Below are positions 24,300-38,500 of a stretch of DNA of 64,000 nt, in pieces. This stretch comes from Schistosoma mansoni (Eukaryota; Platyhelminthes; Trematoda; Strigeidida; Schistosomatidae): assembly GCF_000237925.1 (NCBI RefSeq), contig NC_031495.1, positions 18,186,435 through 18,250,434 on the forward strand, written 5' to 3'. The position numbers and the translations under genes are program-made. Under the pieces are notes generated by a model that saw only the letters and a program-made list of their open reading frames with translations, was not told where the DNA came from and did no database searches. Every line of letters begins with the position of its first letter. Position 1 is the first letter of the stretch.

Positions 24300-26065
24300 G
24301 TCAGTTAGTCAGCTAAAACGTAGGACCAGGGACATACATGCATCATTCACATTCCACACACTGGGATCCAGAATGACTGTCGATGAATTGGATAGTCAGG
24401 TTGTTGTTTTTCCTGCTCACTGTCATTTGAAGGGAAGTCAGTCAGCCAGCTACAACGTAGAACCAGGCACATATATGCATCTGTCAAAGTTGCCATAACC
24501 TCATTAGCATAACAAGATGAACGCCGGATTCATAGAAGTAGTTAATTTAATGGTGGTAATATATAAAAGAAAGATTGTATATAGCGATATAGTACAGGAA
24601 GAAAGAAATATATGATGCAATTTCAATCTCATAGTTTAAGGGAAGACAGAGAGTGAACACACCAGCGCCATTGTGATCCATTCTGAGCCATGTCACGCGG
24701 ACCCTCCCAACCAAGTAGTCTGCATCTACCAACATGGCTCAGACTAGAAGTTAGTGACTTCAAGGACTGATGCCACTTTTTAGTTTGGCCGCCCCTAACT
24801 CTCTTCCAACCATCCCCTACACTAGTCAGCATTGCGCATCGTGGTAATCAGTGTTCAGACATACGTAACACGTGGCCCAACCATCTCAGTCGATGAAGAT
24901 TCATGACCTCATCAACTGATTTACTATCATTCGACTAATACTCTGCGTCCAACCTCACTATTACTTACCCGGTGATCCCAGCAGATCCGAGCAATGTTTC
25001 TAAGACATCTGTGATCAAGTACTAATGACTTACGAGTACCCCCTACTCTTAACGGTCACGTTTCGCAGCCGTAAAGTAGAACAGAGCGAACTGCTGCACA
25101 GAATGCTCGTCCCTTAATTGATAGACTGATATCTCATCTTCGCCATAGGTGACGTAAGATGACAAAAGCCAAATGAGCTTTTTGAATCTGTGCTGAGATT
25201 TCGTCAGACACCAACTCATTAGGGCTGATCAGACCTCCAAGATAAGTGAAGTTGTCGACGCATTCGACTACTTCACTCCCTATCCTTAGTTAAGATGTTG
25301 ACGCAGGCCAGTCCTGGAGTAACAATTTACATTTAGATGGGGAGAAACGCATCCCAAATATCCTTGCATTGTTACTCAATGCTACCAAACACTGCATTTT
25401 ATCAGCGTCTTCATCAAACAGGACTACGTCATCTGCGTATTCTAAGTCGATAAGTGGACCTCCTAGTAGGAGCTATAGTTGCTGGAACAATCGTTCGTCA
25501 AGGTCCTACCATGCCAGGTAGATCGGTTGAAGAGCGGTAAGACAAAAAGCAGCAAACTCAAGGTCCGAAGGCGAAGTCCTACTGCTGACTGTACAGAGGT
25601 TTGATGGCAGTAAGGTGTTTCTTTCAGACAACCAGCATAACAGCGATGCTACCTTCCCACAATGAGGGGTGGGGTTAGAAATAGTCGGCCTTAAAAATGC
25701 ACACCTAGCCTTATACCACGGATATTTTTCTCTGGTGGTAAGGTCTCAACAAGTACGGAGGCTAGTATTTTAGATGCTATATTAGTCAAACTAATCCCTC
25801 TATGGTTATTACAGGATGATTTTCACCCCTTCTTATATATTGGGACAATCAGTGATTGAGATCAGTCACGTGGGATTACGTCCAACTCCCAGGTTTTAGC
25901 GAAAATATTAGTCAACCTAATCGCTGAAATTGGACCACCATATTTAAAGACCTCTGGAGCCAATTCATGTGGACCAGCTGCCCTTCCTCTTTTCAGATTA
26001 GCTATAGCCTTTTGAACTTCACTTAGAGTCGGGGGATCTACTTCAATGTTCTACTCAAACTCTTT
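24300..26065 (-). mobile_element. Non-LTR retrotransposon, degraded RT, antisense
   Basis: On the minus strand the 5' part (26065-25745) encodes the RT fingers: KAIANLKRGRAAGPHELAPE, IVPIYKKG, NHRGISLTNIASKILA. The 3' part (25470-25270) encodes the palm LEYADDVVLF and FGMRFSPSKCKLLLQDW. Several stops interrupt it. Between these blocks 25480-25740 does not continue the RT and is a foreign or rearranged segment. The far 3' region repeats a motif (CAGCTACAACGTAGAACCAG) twice, near 24312 and 24448. Clade (CR1- or RTE-like) is not settled. Confidence 0.75.
25480..25740. other. Segment interrupting the RT of the antisense LINE
   Basis: Lies exactly where the RT palm N-terminal half should be. It contains GCAGCAAACTCAAGGTCCGAAGG and ACAATGAGGGGTGGGG and has no RT motif on either strand. 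It could be an inserted repeat or a piece of the same element moved by internal recombination. Confidence 0.4.
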
Positions 26066-26281
26066 GGGAATGGTGAGTAACTGTAGATTAGCTGTTCACA
26101 CTGTTATTCTGATTTTAATAAAGTAAAACTTGTAATTTTTAATAAATAACGGATTTTATAACATAATTAACCTCCACAGTGAACAATATTATTATAAACT
26201 ATTTTTAAATTGTTTTTGTCCAAAATACTAATGAAATGTGAGCGAATTGAAAAATGAAACGTTATTTTAAAAATGTTGCTT

Positions 26282-26566
26282 TCACTTCTCTTCAAATTGC
26301 TTTGTTTTAGGATTTACTGGTAAATTTGAATTAAGCCAAGAAAGGTGACTACTTGAAATCGGTAATCTTTTGAGTGTCTGTAGTTGTGGATCTGTGTCAA
26401 CTCGTAAATTATACAACTGATTCATAAGTAATTTATTGATTGTACTCGTCCATAATTGTTTCACTGTATTATCGTTTGATCTAAATGTGTACGTGGATCC
26501 ATAGTTTTCAGTAAATAATGAGAAACATCGATCATGTGAATTTGAAAATAATCCAATCCGATGTAG
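26282..26566 (-). CDS. RhoGEF terminal exon (end of PH domain)
   Basis: Acceptor TTTAAAAG precedes CTACATCGG. The exon encodes LHRIGLFSNS, then the PH strand YTFRS and helix DNTVKQLWTSTI, a 40-residue tail and TGA at 26282-26284. It starts in phase 0, matching the exon at 29529. Confidence 0.8.
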   Translation of the reverse strand, partial: LHRIGLFSNSHDRCFSLFTENYGSTYTFRSNDNTVKQLWTSTINKLLMNQLYNLRVDTDPQLQTLKRLPISSSHLSWLNSNLPVNPKTKQFEEK

Positions 26567-29500
26567 CTTTTAAACAAATGCAGAAATACAGAGAAAATAT
26601 GATTATGTTGAGCTAGGATGTTTCTGAAAACTATTTAGTCTGTAGATCGCTTTCCTTAGTGATCGTCTCTGACTAATGTAGCACAAAAAAAACAGAGAAG
26701 GTGAATAAATGTCTCAATCTACATCCCGACTTTTCAGTAGATCAGATACCCACGAAACTTCAATACGGGTCCAACCCGAAGTTTTCCAGTATTACAATGA
26801 GAAGGATAAATTAGATCGGTATCTAGTGTCTCAAAAATCTAACTCCATTTTATTTGTAATATAAAATGACGAATGCCGACTGTCATTGGTGTGCACTGTT
26901 TCACTTTAGATATAAGTGACCCCTAAAGATTACAGTTTTTCAGTTAAACTTCTAGAATTCTTGTCAATATTGGTTAGTAAAAGAGAATAATAATTAGAAG
27001 GGGGTTTTGTGGAGATTTTAGTAATTTTATATAGTTGAAATTATGAGTCAATTGAAGTTAGACCACCATGGAAAACCTGGAAGCACTGGACGGCCGTTAT
27101 TAGTATATAAATTTTTCAATGAAAACAGCTGAGTGTCCATAAAATCCAGTGTAATTAATAAATATGAAAACGAAAATTCTCTCAGTTACCAATCAGTGCT
27201 GAATAAATTTATCACTTAAAGGTTCATAGTTAATGTTTAAAATTTTTGTGTAGATTAACATTCGTAAATGAATATTATAGATATTATTAAACCATTTTTT
27301 TTGAAAAATTATCACTTCCATGTGATTAAGTATGAGAAGGAAAAAGCGAAGAAAATCTTATTTGTTTCATCCATAAGAAACTTAGAAAAAACATTGAAAT
27401 TCTTTGTAAACTCGATTGTCCAGGTGTTATATCGATCGCGTTCGTGCCCTGTTAATATATGAAGTGATAAGACCGCCAATTAGAGAACAGTGTTTTATCG
27501 ATCGGATCCCATGATACACAAAAGCGTTATGAGCGGTCTTGAGCACTTATCAGTCCTGCTTTCTGCCTAGCCCAGCCAGTGAAGTTCAGAACACCAATAA
27601 CAGCCTCTGCAATATGAATCATTATTCTCAAATATACTGGGTTTATATACCAAACAAACTGACCACATCGTACCATAAAATAGAAAATAACATTTGTACA
27701 AGATTTGGCCAAATGTGGCTGGGAATAAGGGGAACAGTAATTAATAGACTGGGTATAACTCAAGAATGGTAAATCGCATAATAATAGTCTATAGGTCAAA
27801 TAAAGCTTATAATAAGAGGGACATGAATATGAATAGTTTAGTTACTTAACAATTATACAGTAGGAAATATACGTATCATAGTGGTCCATAAATAGTTCTC
27901 AGATGTTACCATTCATAAATCTCCACAGGATATAACACCAAGTTAAGAGACTGAATTTCAAAATTAACTGATAGATTTGTGATCAGCATTATAAAATAAA
28001 ATGGTGCTGATTACTACACACTGAGTAATAACACCATTATTATCATTATTATTACTTTTGTCGACCTTAAAATAAAGAGTTGGAAGGTGATTAACATTTG
28101 TAAACACATTTTTAATCGAAACTAGTAGTGTTACAGTAATACGATGAATAAGTCTTGAACCAATGTATCTTTAGGTGCTTGACTATACTCTAATAAAACA
28201 AATTCATTGAATAAGTAAAATTTCAGATTTTTTATGAAATTAATCGAGCAAAAAATCAGTGAATGAATCAATAAATCTGCTTAATTTTATTAAATATTAA
28301 AAATCTAATCTATTAGAAGATATTTCTTTTCCTAAAGTGTTATTTATCAAAAAGTATTTGAAAATCATATTGCATTGGTTCGATGTTTCAAATTTTCATT
28401 TTCATTATTGATGTCCATTTTTGCCTGACTTGTTATTTCTAGCAGAACAATGTAATGTTCATTTAAATAGTATCTATCTCAGATGTTGCAAAATCCTGGG
28501 ACACGTGTTCAATTTGTAATTTTGGTAAATCCTATTTTACCTCAATGATATAGTAAGATGGTAAATGGTCAAAGTTACATTTTGTTATGAATTTTCGATA
28601 AACAAATCGTGAAAGTGTAGACGTTTGATGTTTGACCAAAATAAGAGTGATCAAACTTGTTGATAAGACTGCCAACACTAAAGAAACAAGTCAACACATG
28701 TTCATAATGTCATTTTCAAGAAATATGATTGACATGTGGGTTTATGTTAAAGTAGTTAAAAATTTGATAGCAATAGGTCAAAAGTTTTATTGAATGTAGG
28801 TACTTCTGTCCATTTGCAAACCATCAACAATTATAATTCTTACGGATGATGAAAGATTCATTTGTGATGTATTTTTGATTATAAATGTGTTCCTGAAGAA
28901 ATGACAGATCATCATTTCTTCCAGTAAAGCAGTATCCATTATAATGATGTCAAATTGACAACGTTAACGGTTATTCAATACTTCTTAGGTATCTAGTGCA
29001 CATACAATCTTAAGTCAAAATTATTCGTGACACTGTCAATTGCTAAAGTCATTTGAATTATCATACAAATAATCAGGAAGCAACTAGTTTCATTTTGACT
29101 GGTCACATTAAGAATCACTTAAAGACGACACACTTTTATAATTCTGTTTTAATACAGAATAATTTAAAATAATTCGTACTGGTTTTAATTCCTTCATTCA
29201 AAGTGGATTTCATAAAATATACAGACTTATAAATAATTTATAATTTGGTCTCAATAATTAATTATTGTTGAATATGTAAATTGTCGGATGCTAACTCAGC
29301 AGTTTGAAAGCGAAACACTAGCAGCTTGTTTTGGAGACCCCATGTTTGGTCTCTGTTCTGGTAGGAAATTCGCTCTTCTGAAGAGTTCTGTATCTGGATA
29401 TAACAAGTGTCAAGTTTATTCTGTTTTTCAAACGCTGTTTAACAAAACTTAGTCCAGGATATATATTGCAAAGTCAACAATATTCATAACTACTTTTACT

Positions 29501-32500
29501 GAAGAATTAAAACAAAACATGTACTTACGCATATTTCTTCCTCTACTTCATATGATTTATTACAACTGAGCTTACTATTATGTGAAAAATCAAAGAATGC
29601 CAAATAATCATCCAAATCTGGAAATTGATCTTTAGAGCTAAAAAATAAACAATTACCGTATAACATTCAATAAAAACGATGATTACCCCTTATTATTAGA
29701 AATTGATGTTTTAAACGAAACACGGTACTTTGTCAATAGTAACATTTCAGTAAATAAGATTACATGAAAATGTCGTTTTGACTTAGTAGATTTGATTGTT
29801 CGGTTAACAGTAAAATCAGCTTCTAACAAAAAATGTCCTAATTTTGATGGTGCTACCTGGAAATAAAAATAAAATGATAGTAGTTTAGAAGTAGAATTAT
29901 AATTGAACAGAATAAACTATAAAGCAAACAAATAAACCTGTAACTAGTGAGAAAGTGATCTATAAGTCAAATTACGTGAGTGTTGTTGATTGAATCTATG
30001 TATAATTAAAGCTCGTGGATTATTAGCAAATAATAAATTAGTATAGGGGTTCTGAGAGACTGTTAAATTTTCATAATTTTGATCGCAGACTGAATTTGTT
30101 TAGACAACGATTAAAAAATCAAAATAAGTTTCACCTCAGTATAGGACTCGTCAGCAGTGTGCATCCAAAATACCACCAGAAATAGAACTTAGAACCTTCT
30201 TCCTTGAAGCAACAGCTAAAACTCTAGACTATTTAGCTGACCTCCAGTAGTCTAAATATCCGTTTCCAATTAGTTTGCAATATTGCACTGAGATCTTTCG
30301 TTACCTTATATGGATAACTGGCTCCCTCTCGAAATGGTTGAACTTCACTTGTCATGGCTGTCCAGTGGTTCCTGGTTTTTAGGGTTGGTCCAAATAAAAT
30401 CAGTCAGTAATATAAGTTATGAGAAGAAAAAATCTACAAATTAAGATGTACCCGTTTGATTGGAAATGGATTGTAAAATCCAGTGTCATTCTATTTTACC
30501 TGACGGACACGGAACTCAATATCTATAAAAAGTAAACCCATTCATTTATGAACCAAGAATGATGTATACATTCACTTGATTTATCAGAAAGCACTGATAT
30601 CAGTTTTAATAAAACAAGACTTGTCTATCTAAATGAAGTATATTCAGTCTGATCTGTTTTTCATGGCTAGCAATATGATAAACGTTTTTCTAAGGTACAT
30701 ATAATGAACAATTAACTTTTATCGGTATATAAAGTATCTACACTTATTAAATGCGGTTGACTGTTCATCATCAATTAGTGAATTAGTTCAATGTATATAT
30801 ATTGTTGATCTGTAATTAGGGAAGCTTAATAGCTCATAAAAAAGATCATGATAGTATTTGTTGATAATTACCGTCAGACCACGCAGATTCATTGTCACAT
30901 TTACTGTATCACATATTCTGTTGAACGTTTGACGAGCATCGTCCAAGTATTTACTTAAATTTAAAAAAAGTACAAAATTATTTATTTAAATGAATACAAA
31001 CTTTAAATATAGATTTCGGATTTAAAAAATCAAGAATGATAAAATTCGTCATTTTATGCAAAAGAGTTACGAAAATTAATTAATCAACAATGTTACGTAT
31101 GCCTGAACGCCGATTACCACGACGCGCAATGTTGAATAGTATTGAGGACGGTTGTGTTACATTAAACCGTTTTTCTCTAGGACTACCAAAAATCTCAGAA
31201 TCAGAACATCGAATGACTTCAGTTTTGCTTCAGTCGCTTAGCAACATGCAGAATATGGGAAGCTACCAGTCAGAATATCAGAAAAGTAACATTTCTATGG
31301 TGAGGATAACGAATTTTATCCACATTTCCTAAGCATTTAGAAGGCAAATTTTTTCAAAATTACCTCGAGGTTAAATTCACGATAAAGTTAATCTAATTAA
31401 ATGAACCACTCAACGATTGATAGGTAATACTGCGTGAAAATACTTTTGCTTACTTAAGCCTGAAACCCTTTGAGGAGTATAGGCCAACGTACAGGGATCT
31501 CCAAGTAATCCTGCCCCGTGCTTATTTCAGTTGTTCCTAAGTGTTATTCATTCTTTAAATGTCTTCCCCTAAGTCCGATCGTAATACGTTCCTTGTTAGA
31601 GCTTCTTTGGGATGCATTTAGATGGATACCACAAAGTATGTCTTTTCTTAATTTCCTCCTCAACTGGCAGGGTAGCTTGTTCTCTGACACAAAAAGCCAA
31701 TATTGATGGTCATTGACCGATGGGTCTGGAGTATCTTGTGCAGACAGTTGTATATAAATACCTGTAACTTACTGATGATGATGGCTGTTGTTCTACAGGT
31801 TAAAGCTACACACAATAGAACTTCATTAGCATAGGTTTTGGAAATTTTGACTTTGTTGTTGGCTGATAGTTGTTTCCGGTTTAAATGTTCTCCATAGAGG
31901 TTTCCACACTTCCTGGTAGATCTTGTAAGGCTTGGACCTTGTTGGTGAGAGCTATCTAATTCACTGCCAACCTACACATCGTTATTTCGAGTTTCCAAAT
32001 GCTGATAAGTTTGTTTCAGATTGACATTTAGATATTTTGTTTATTTCAATTGATTGCCGTGTATTAGTCAATGTCACACAATCTGATTATTAGCGTTAAT
32101 TGTACTATTTCTATAATGTTTGTGTCGCGTCCATCAGTCTTATTGATTTGACCTGTGTAAAACCTTGTGTGATGTTGGTTTTCTAAAATTAATCAAGGGG
32201 ATATCCTCAACTTTGGTTCGGTATTGAGCCGAATTCATCATAATTCTTATCTACAATCTTGTAAAACTAATTAATACCCAAAATCACGAACTTCACTAAT
32301 TCAGTTTCTTAGAGATGTTAAAACTATATTATATGGGTGGCGACTTATTCCAAATGTGACTGAAACATTTATACTAATCGATCTGTCAGTCTGCCACTGA
32401 AACTAATAAACAACTTAACGTGATCAGTAACACTAAGCTATAAATTCTTAAAAGAATGAAAGTTCGATAGAGAATATACAGTAATTACCAGTTGATTTGT

Positions 32501-35500
32501 CGAAAACTTTAGTCAAACTTACACATCAGATAAGTTCGCTTCTTTTTGTAGTTTATTCAATAATACGTGATAAGATTGAATACGTCGTACAGGTTTGGTT
32601 AGTTGAGATTTAAATAGCTCGGTATCAGTGTTATAATTTCCAATTGTTTCATTTGGTTTTTTTAAAACCATACTTCTACATGAAACATTTCCTAAATAAG
32701 CACATAGTCGTTTTGTCTTTTCATGGAATAAACAATACATAGTATACAGGTCAATGAAGCAAGGTGCCTAAATTTTAAAAGAAAACGACGATAAAAAGTA
32801 TTTTTGAAAATAAAGTCTGAAGTGACGAATAGAAACGTTTCTAACCAAAGATATTTTTGTTTTAGTTGGCATATGCGTTTCAATCTCATTAGTTAATGAT
32901 GAAGGAATGTCCAATAACAGTTACTTCTTCGAATATTTCATGCATTTATACAATCCCTCTTTACTGTCATTTATGTGTAGATGAACTACTGTTTGAAGAA
33001 ATTAGTCCCTTTGATAAATTTCGATAATGTAATAAGAAGACGAAAATTATCAGAACTATGTGATATATTAGCACCATACATTTTGAACAACCTGATCACA
33101 CATATGTTTGTTAAGAACATTTATATATAAAAATCAAACGTCAACTAGACTAGAAATGGAGGGTAAGAGATCACGATTACTCCTCCCTATGTGATCTCAA
33201 AACTAGGGTGTGTGAACATGTACCTGAATGTTTGCAGAAACAAGTGAAATCAAATGACCCAATAACAGTAGAGGATAAAGATCCATCATCTTCTGTTGCC
33301 AAACATAATTAAAACAGGTCATAATACTGATTTTAACTCGGCTTTTCTGGCGTTGTACAAAGTGTAAAAGGGCATATGCTATTGTTTATTGAAGCCTTAG
33401 CCGTGCGAAAATTCAAACCCCCTTTGTGCATTCGAAAACGGTCTGTGTTCACCTTAAACCTGCCCTGGTAATATTAGCTTATTATCCAGAGTGATGAGGT
33501 TTCAAAATGTTTTCACATTATTATTATTATTATTATCCTTGTCTCCTCTTACCCTCCATTTCTAGTCTAGTTGACGTTTGATTTTTATATAAAAATGTTC
33601 TAAACAAGTATATGTGTGATCGGATTGTTCGAAATGTTTTGCGCTAATATATCACATAGTTCTGCGAATTACTGTTTATTTGAAATTTTAAATATATCAT
33701 TTATTTACAAATTAATTCAATAAATGACGGTTACACCTTCTTAATTGTACTGTTTGATCACAGTAACAGCAACTCAGTAATATCCCTTTCCATTTATTAA
33801 CAATATTTACCCTTAAACGATGGTCTTTTCATTTGATAACATGCTTATATTCGAGAACTCAATAAAACGGATCAGCAGAACAGAAACAATAATTCAGCAA
33901 CAGATTTCCTAGGGAACTGTTATACAAAAGCCAATTAATGTTATATTCTGAACGGTCAGTCAACTGATTTCCATTTGAACAGCCGAGTAAACTGATTGAC
34001 CTTCTCATATTTTAGTGTTCAATTAAATGAACTGTTTTAACAGTACAACAATGAGGAATACTCTGTTTTATTTGGTATTAACTTCTCATTTAATTATAGC
34101 AGAAGGGGAATTTCAATTTCGTCTGTAATTATTTATTTGAATAAGTCGTAGAATAGATAAGTCATTTGTCAGATATTGATTTACTGCAAATGAATCTCAA
34201 AGAGTCAAGCATATTTTTATCGTCCAGACACGTTTACAACTGGATGGATCCACTTAGAAAAATTTTAAAATTGGGTTTTTGATTATAGCAATTTTCTTCA
34301 CTTTTTTTGGCGGATACAATCGAATAATTAGGCCGAACATATTCTACTGTGTCACTAACTGAAACACACTTAAAGTATTGTAGGTGCATTAGTTTCTTAA
34401 AAGTTAAGTGTGACTTATAGCTAACAACTACTGGCCATTCGAAAAAATTGTTAGTACATATTATTTTTACATTATGCATTCATTCATGGTAATACATAAA
34501 CTTAATAACAAAATACAAGCATGGAAGGTGTTCCTCACGAAATTACCAACAGTGGGTTACTTAACTCAGTAGCTTAATCAGTTATTCGTATGTTGAGAAA
34601 CGCCAGACATATCATACAATATTTCAGTTGAGATGCAAGTGTAGGCGAGCTAGTGTTGATGAACAAATTACTTATGTAACTGAAGTCGCCCTCTGCGTGT
34701 TGTTATTCGAGTTGATTTTGTTACCTGTAACATATGCATAAATTGTAGAAATCAAAGTTTGTTTTTAGAAATGAAGTCGCTTAAACATTCTTGGTCGTCA
34801 TCTTCTCCACAGCTAGTTTTTTCAAGATCTAAGAGTTTGTGCAATGAATGAGATAAACCACAGACTGTAACAATTCTTCCTCAATGAAACATGTATCAGA
34901 CAATAGCCTTCGGAGAATAAACTTTAAGTGGATATACATAATTAAGGATTACGACTATCGCTTGGCGACTAATCTATAAAATGACTGAAAAACTAATTAC
35001 GAAAAAGAACATACCATGATAGAAGCCCAATATTTGATCATCTTAGCACTTCCATTGCATTCTTTCAATGTAGGTAGGACATGTCTGTAATGTATATCAT
35101 AGTGGGAAAAATGTTTTGTTGTTTGGAGGTGTAGAATTTCAGAGGAAATATTTTAGTTACTTTTTTCGTCTACTGATTTGAAAAGGACAAACCAAATTAC
35201 CCGAATAAATTCGGTAACTTGGACCTTCATATTTTTTTCACTGAAAATTATCATGTAATTTGAAATCTATAGATAAAGTACTTTCCAGTGGATCGAAACA
35301 TTCAACATTTCTTCGGATCAAATTATTACATAATCATAGTCATTTCGAAAAGTTTCACGTAACTGAAGTAAACTTTATCACTAATCCAGTTCGGGATTAT
35401 GTAGTGCATAGCATTCTACTGAACGTTCCTGTGGTTACTTATCGCAATTCATAGAGTTACGTTTGCAGTTATGGAATCCTTCCGAGAATTAAAAATTGAG

Positions 35501-38500
35501 ACTGACTTACGTGTTAAACCCTGTAAGTAAATGATGACAATAATTTGAAACATAGTACCTAAATCTAGAGGTATCTAGGATTCAAATACTCTGTGAAAAA
35601 TGATAAAAATTAGCATCCAGAAACAAGGGAACAGTCAACCAAACAACGGATGAGTATATAAAAAGAATCAAATCCTAATAAAATTTTATATACGCTGTTT
35701 TGAAAACAGCCAAGGCATCCAGAATCAACGTTTGAGTAATTTACAAAAAGAATAATCATTAAATTGAGGAAGGAATGGCGTCTAAATTGGAAAAGAAAAT
35801 TAAAATATCCGAAAAAAATTAAAAAAAGGTCTTTATAACTGGTTTGCTGGTACCTGGATCTCAGTGTTTATGTTCATATTAGAGTCCAATAGCTATCACT
35901 TAAGTAGTCAATGAGTTAGTCACTAAGCAACTAAGTATAAGTACTAACTAGCTTGTTTAACAGATATTTTATTTATCATTCTTATGAGTTTTTGGTTTTC
36001 CCATTGTTGACATTCAGGTCTGAGTTTTAATAAATCTATATGGTCCACGTGTACTCTGAGCTTCAAGATATTGACACTAATTATATATCATGCAAAAAAT
36101 CTAAATATTTCAACTGTAGACACAGTATCGTAGATGTTCACTGAAGGTATACACATTCTAAAAGAGACTAATAAAAAATTATCTCTTGAACATCAACTTC
36201 AGGAAAAATTCATTCTAAAACACAATTATATGAACGAAGAATATTCTTTTCAATAATTTCTCATCAGATTCTACAATTATGTATCCAAATTAATAATCCA
36301 TAAAAATTTGGCCAAGTTTAAGGCAGAGTACATCATTTAAAACTGTAACATGTGAATCAAGGCGTGTTTGTGATATCAAATAAAATCGAATCGTTGATAT
36401 TGGAGCTGACTAATATGTAGCGTTAACTTGAATCAGTTTATAAGTGGAATAAAATCGTATAATAAATGATCAGAATATATATAGTTGACATAGGGTGAGA
36501 TAGGACAATGGGATTACAAATCAGAAATTACGTAATATGTAGGATAATATGAATTAGGTCAGAAACAGTAGATAGGGGTGGATGCTGAATAAATTTCTCT
36601 AAAAGGTTAACAAGTGTGATAATAATAATAATCAGAGGGGGTTTTGTGGAGAATATAGTATTTTCACAGTTGAAATCATGAGTCAGTTGAAGCTAGACCA
36701 CCATGAAAAACCTGGAAGCACTGGACGGCCGTTTCGTCCTACTATGGGACTTCTCAGCAGTGCGCATCCACGATCCCGCACTCGCGAGATTCGAACCCAG
36801 GACCTACCAATCTCGAGCCGGAGCCCTTAACCCATAGACCACTGAATCGGTTTCCAGTTTGAGTCNNNNNNNNNNNNNNNNNNNNNNNNNNNNNNNNNNN
36901 NNNNNNNNNNNNNNNNNNNNNNNNNNNNNNNNNNNNNNNNNNNNNNNNNNNNNNNNNNNNNNNNNNNNNNNNNNNNNNNNNNNNNNNNNNNNNNNNNNNN
37001 NNNNNNNNNNNNNNNNNNNNNNNNNNNNNNNNNNNNNNNNNNNNNNNNNNNNNNNNNNNNNNNNNTGGGATATATAATTGTAGAATCTGATGAGAAATTA
37101 TTGAAAAGAAGATGCGCACTGCTGAGGAGTCTTTAATAGGACGAAACGGCCGTCCAGTACTTCCAGGTTTTCGATGGTGGTCTAGCTTCAACTGACTCAT
37201 GATTTCAACTGTGAAAATAATAATAATGACTGATAAAATGTATAGATAAGTTTAGGATATAAAAATGAACATTAATCAAATTAATATCACATTTTATAAA
37301 ATTGATTATTAACAAGTTGACCCTGAGTTGGCCAGGGTAAAAGGAGCGGCTGGACATATTTCTTTTAGATGCAAAGCTCTGGCTTTTTGATCCGAATATG
37401 AATTATTAATTTGGATTTTCTAATTGTAAAACTTGATGAGAAATTATTGAAAAGAATATTCTTCATTCATATAACTATGTTTTAATATGATGGGAATTTT
37501 TCAGCGATTAAAATTCATTGTATTGAAAAATATTAAATTTGAATTAATATTATTTAGTCTTAGCAACAATATATCGAATTTTATTTTAACTATTAATGTC
37601 GATTATTTCTTATTTGATTGATATTCAAGATAATAAGAAATGATTTTCAAAAAATTTCAAATATTCTTATTGAATTTTAAATATTGATCATGTGATGATA
37701 TTTAAATATTTTCAATCTTCTGTATATTCATCAATTTTATCGATCCAATAATTGATTTATTAAAAGAATGAACTATAATATATTTTTTAAAAAGTTAGAT
37801 ACTAACTAACCATTATAATCTAGTTTAGACTATTTATATGATTTGGAAAATTAGACAATTCATAGGTTATCAAAAATGAATATTATATTAAACAATTATA
37901 AATAACTTACATTTTATGAAATGAGAGTAATTCAAACCAATTCCCAAGTAATTTCTGTTTTAATTGAGTAAATGGAATCTGTGTAATACCAACTGATTTT
38001 TTATAGTCAAGTTCTTTATTCAACATGACCTTCTAAATTATTAAATAATACAAATGGTATATGTGAAAAAAACGAAGACAAAAATTTTTGTGTAAATGGT
38101 TGAAATAAGCAGGAAGAAAAACATTTTTAACAGTATTATATCAAAAACGGAGTACAACAAACGTCAGCACATGAATCCAGGTACATTCAACTGATGGACT
38201 CCAAATGGGACGAAGTATGCTCTTTAGATTCTACTTCTAACCGCTATTCCAATACATTCAAATTTGATGAAAAAGGTTATAGTGAAGCGGTTCCCTCAGG
38301 AGGCACATATACGACCATAAACTGATCAGTTTCAGTTAAAGTATAATTATAAAGAACAGTAATGAAAACATCATTATTATTTATTTATTATTATTATTTA
38401 AACACATAAATATTGGCACAAAAAGCACCAGATAAATATGCGCCTCACAAATCCCATTTGATTTGTGTGAGGGCTGAGATACTGCCCAGGTGCCCAGACT

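Larger units (their letters stand above)
36203..37500. mobile_element. 1.3-kb inverted-repeat element with nested SINE pair and assembly gap
   Basis: The left end (36203-36300) is the reverse complement of the right end (37389-37500) over about 95 bases (core GAAGAATATTCTTTTCAATA). TTCAG flanks both sides (36198-36202 and 37501-37505). Inside are a body shared with 10.1-11.0 kb, an antisense SINE-like copy, 200 Ns, a third piece of the terminal repeat (37070-37108) and a sense SINE-like copy. No transposase is visible, so it is either a non-autonomous TIR or fold-back element or a collapsed nested insertion. Confidence 0.55.

Noticed and set aside
24547-24832. Minus-strand frames as a host gene
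   Set aside because: They lie in the 3' region of the antisense LINE.
32998-33050. Possible hammerhead in the Penelope-like inverted arm (minus CTGATAA ... CGAAATTTATC)
   Set aside because: The core would be CTGATAA, with G8 replaced in each arm where this motif survives, and stem II cannot pair, although such ribozymes are known in other Penelope-like elements.
36754-37200. 148-codon frame on minus and a 72-codon frame on plus across 36.75-37.2 kb
   Set aside because: Both run through 200 undetermined bases and the rest is SINE-like repeat, so they are artefacts.
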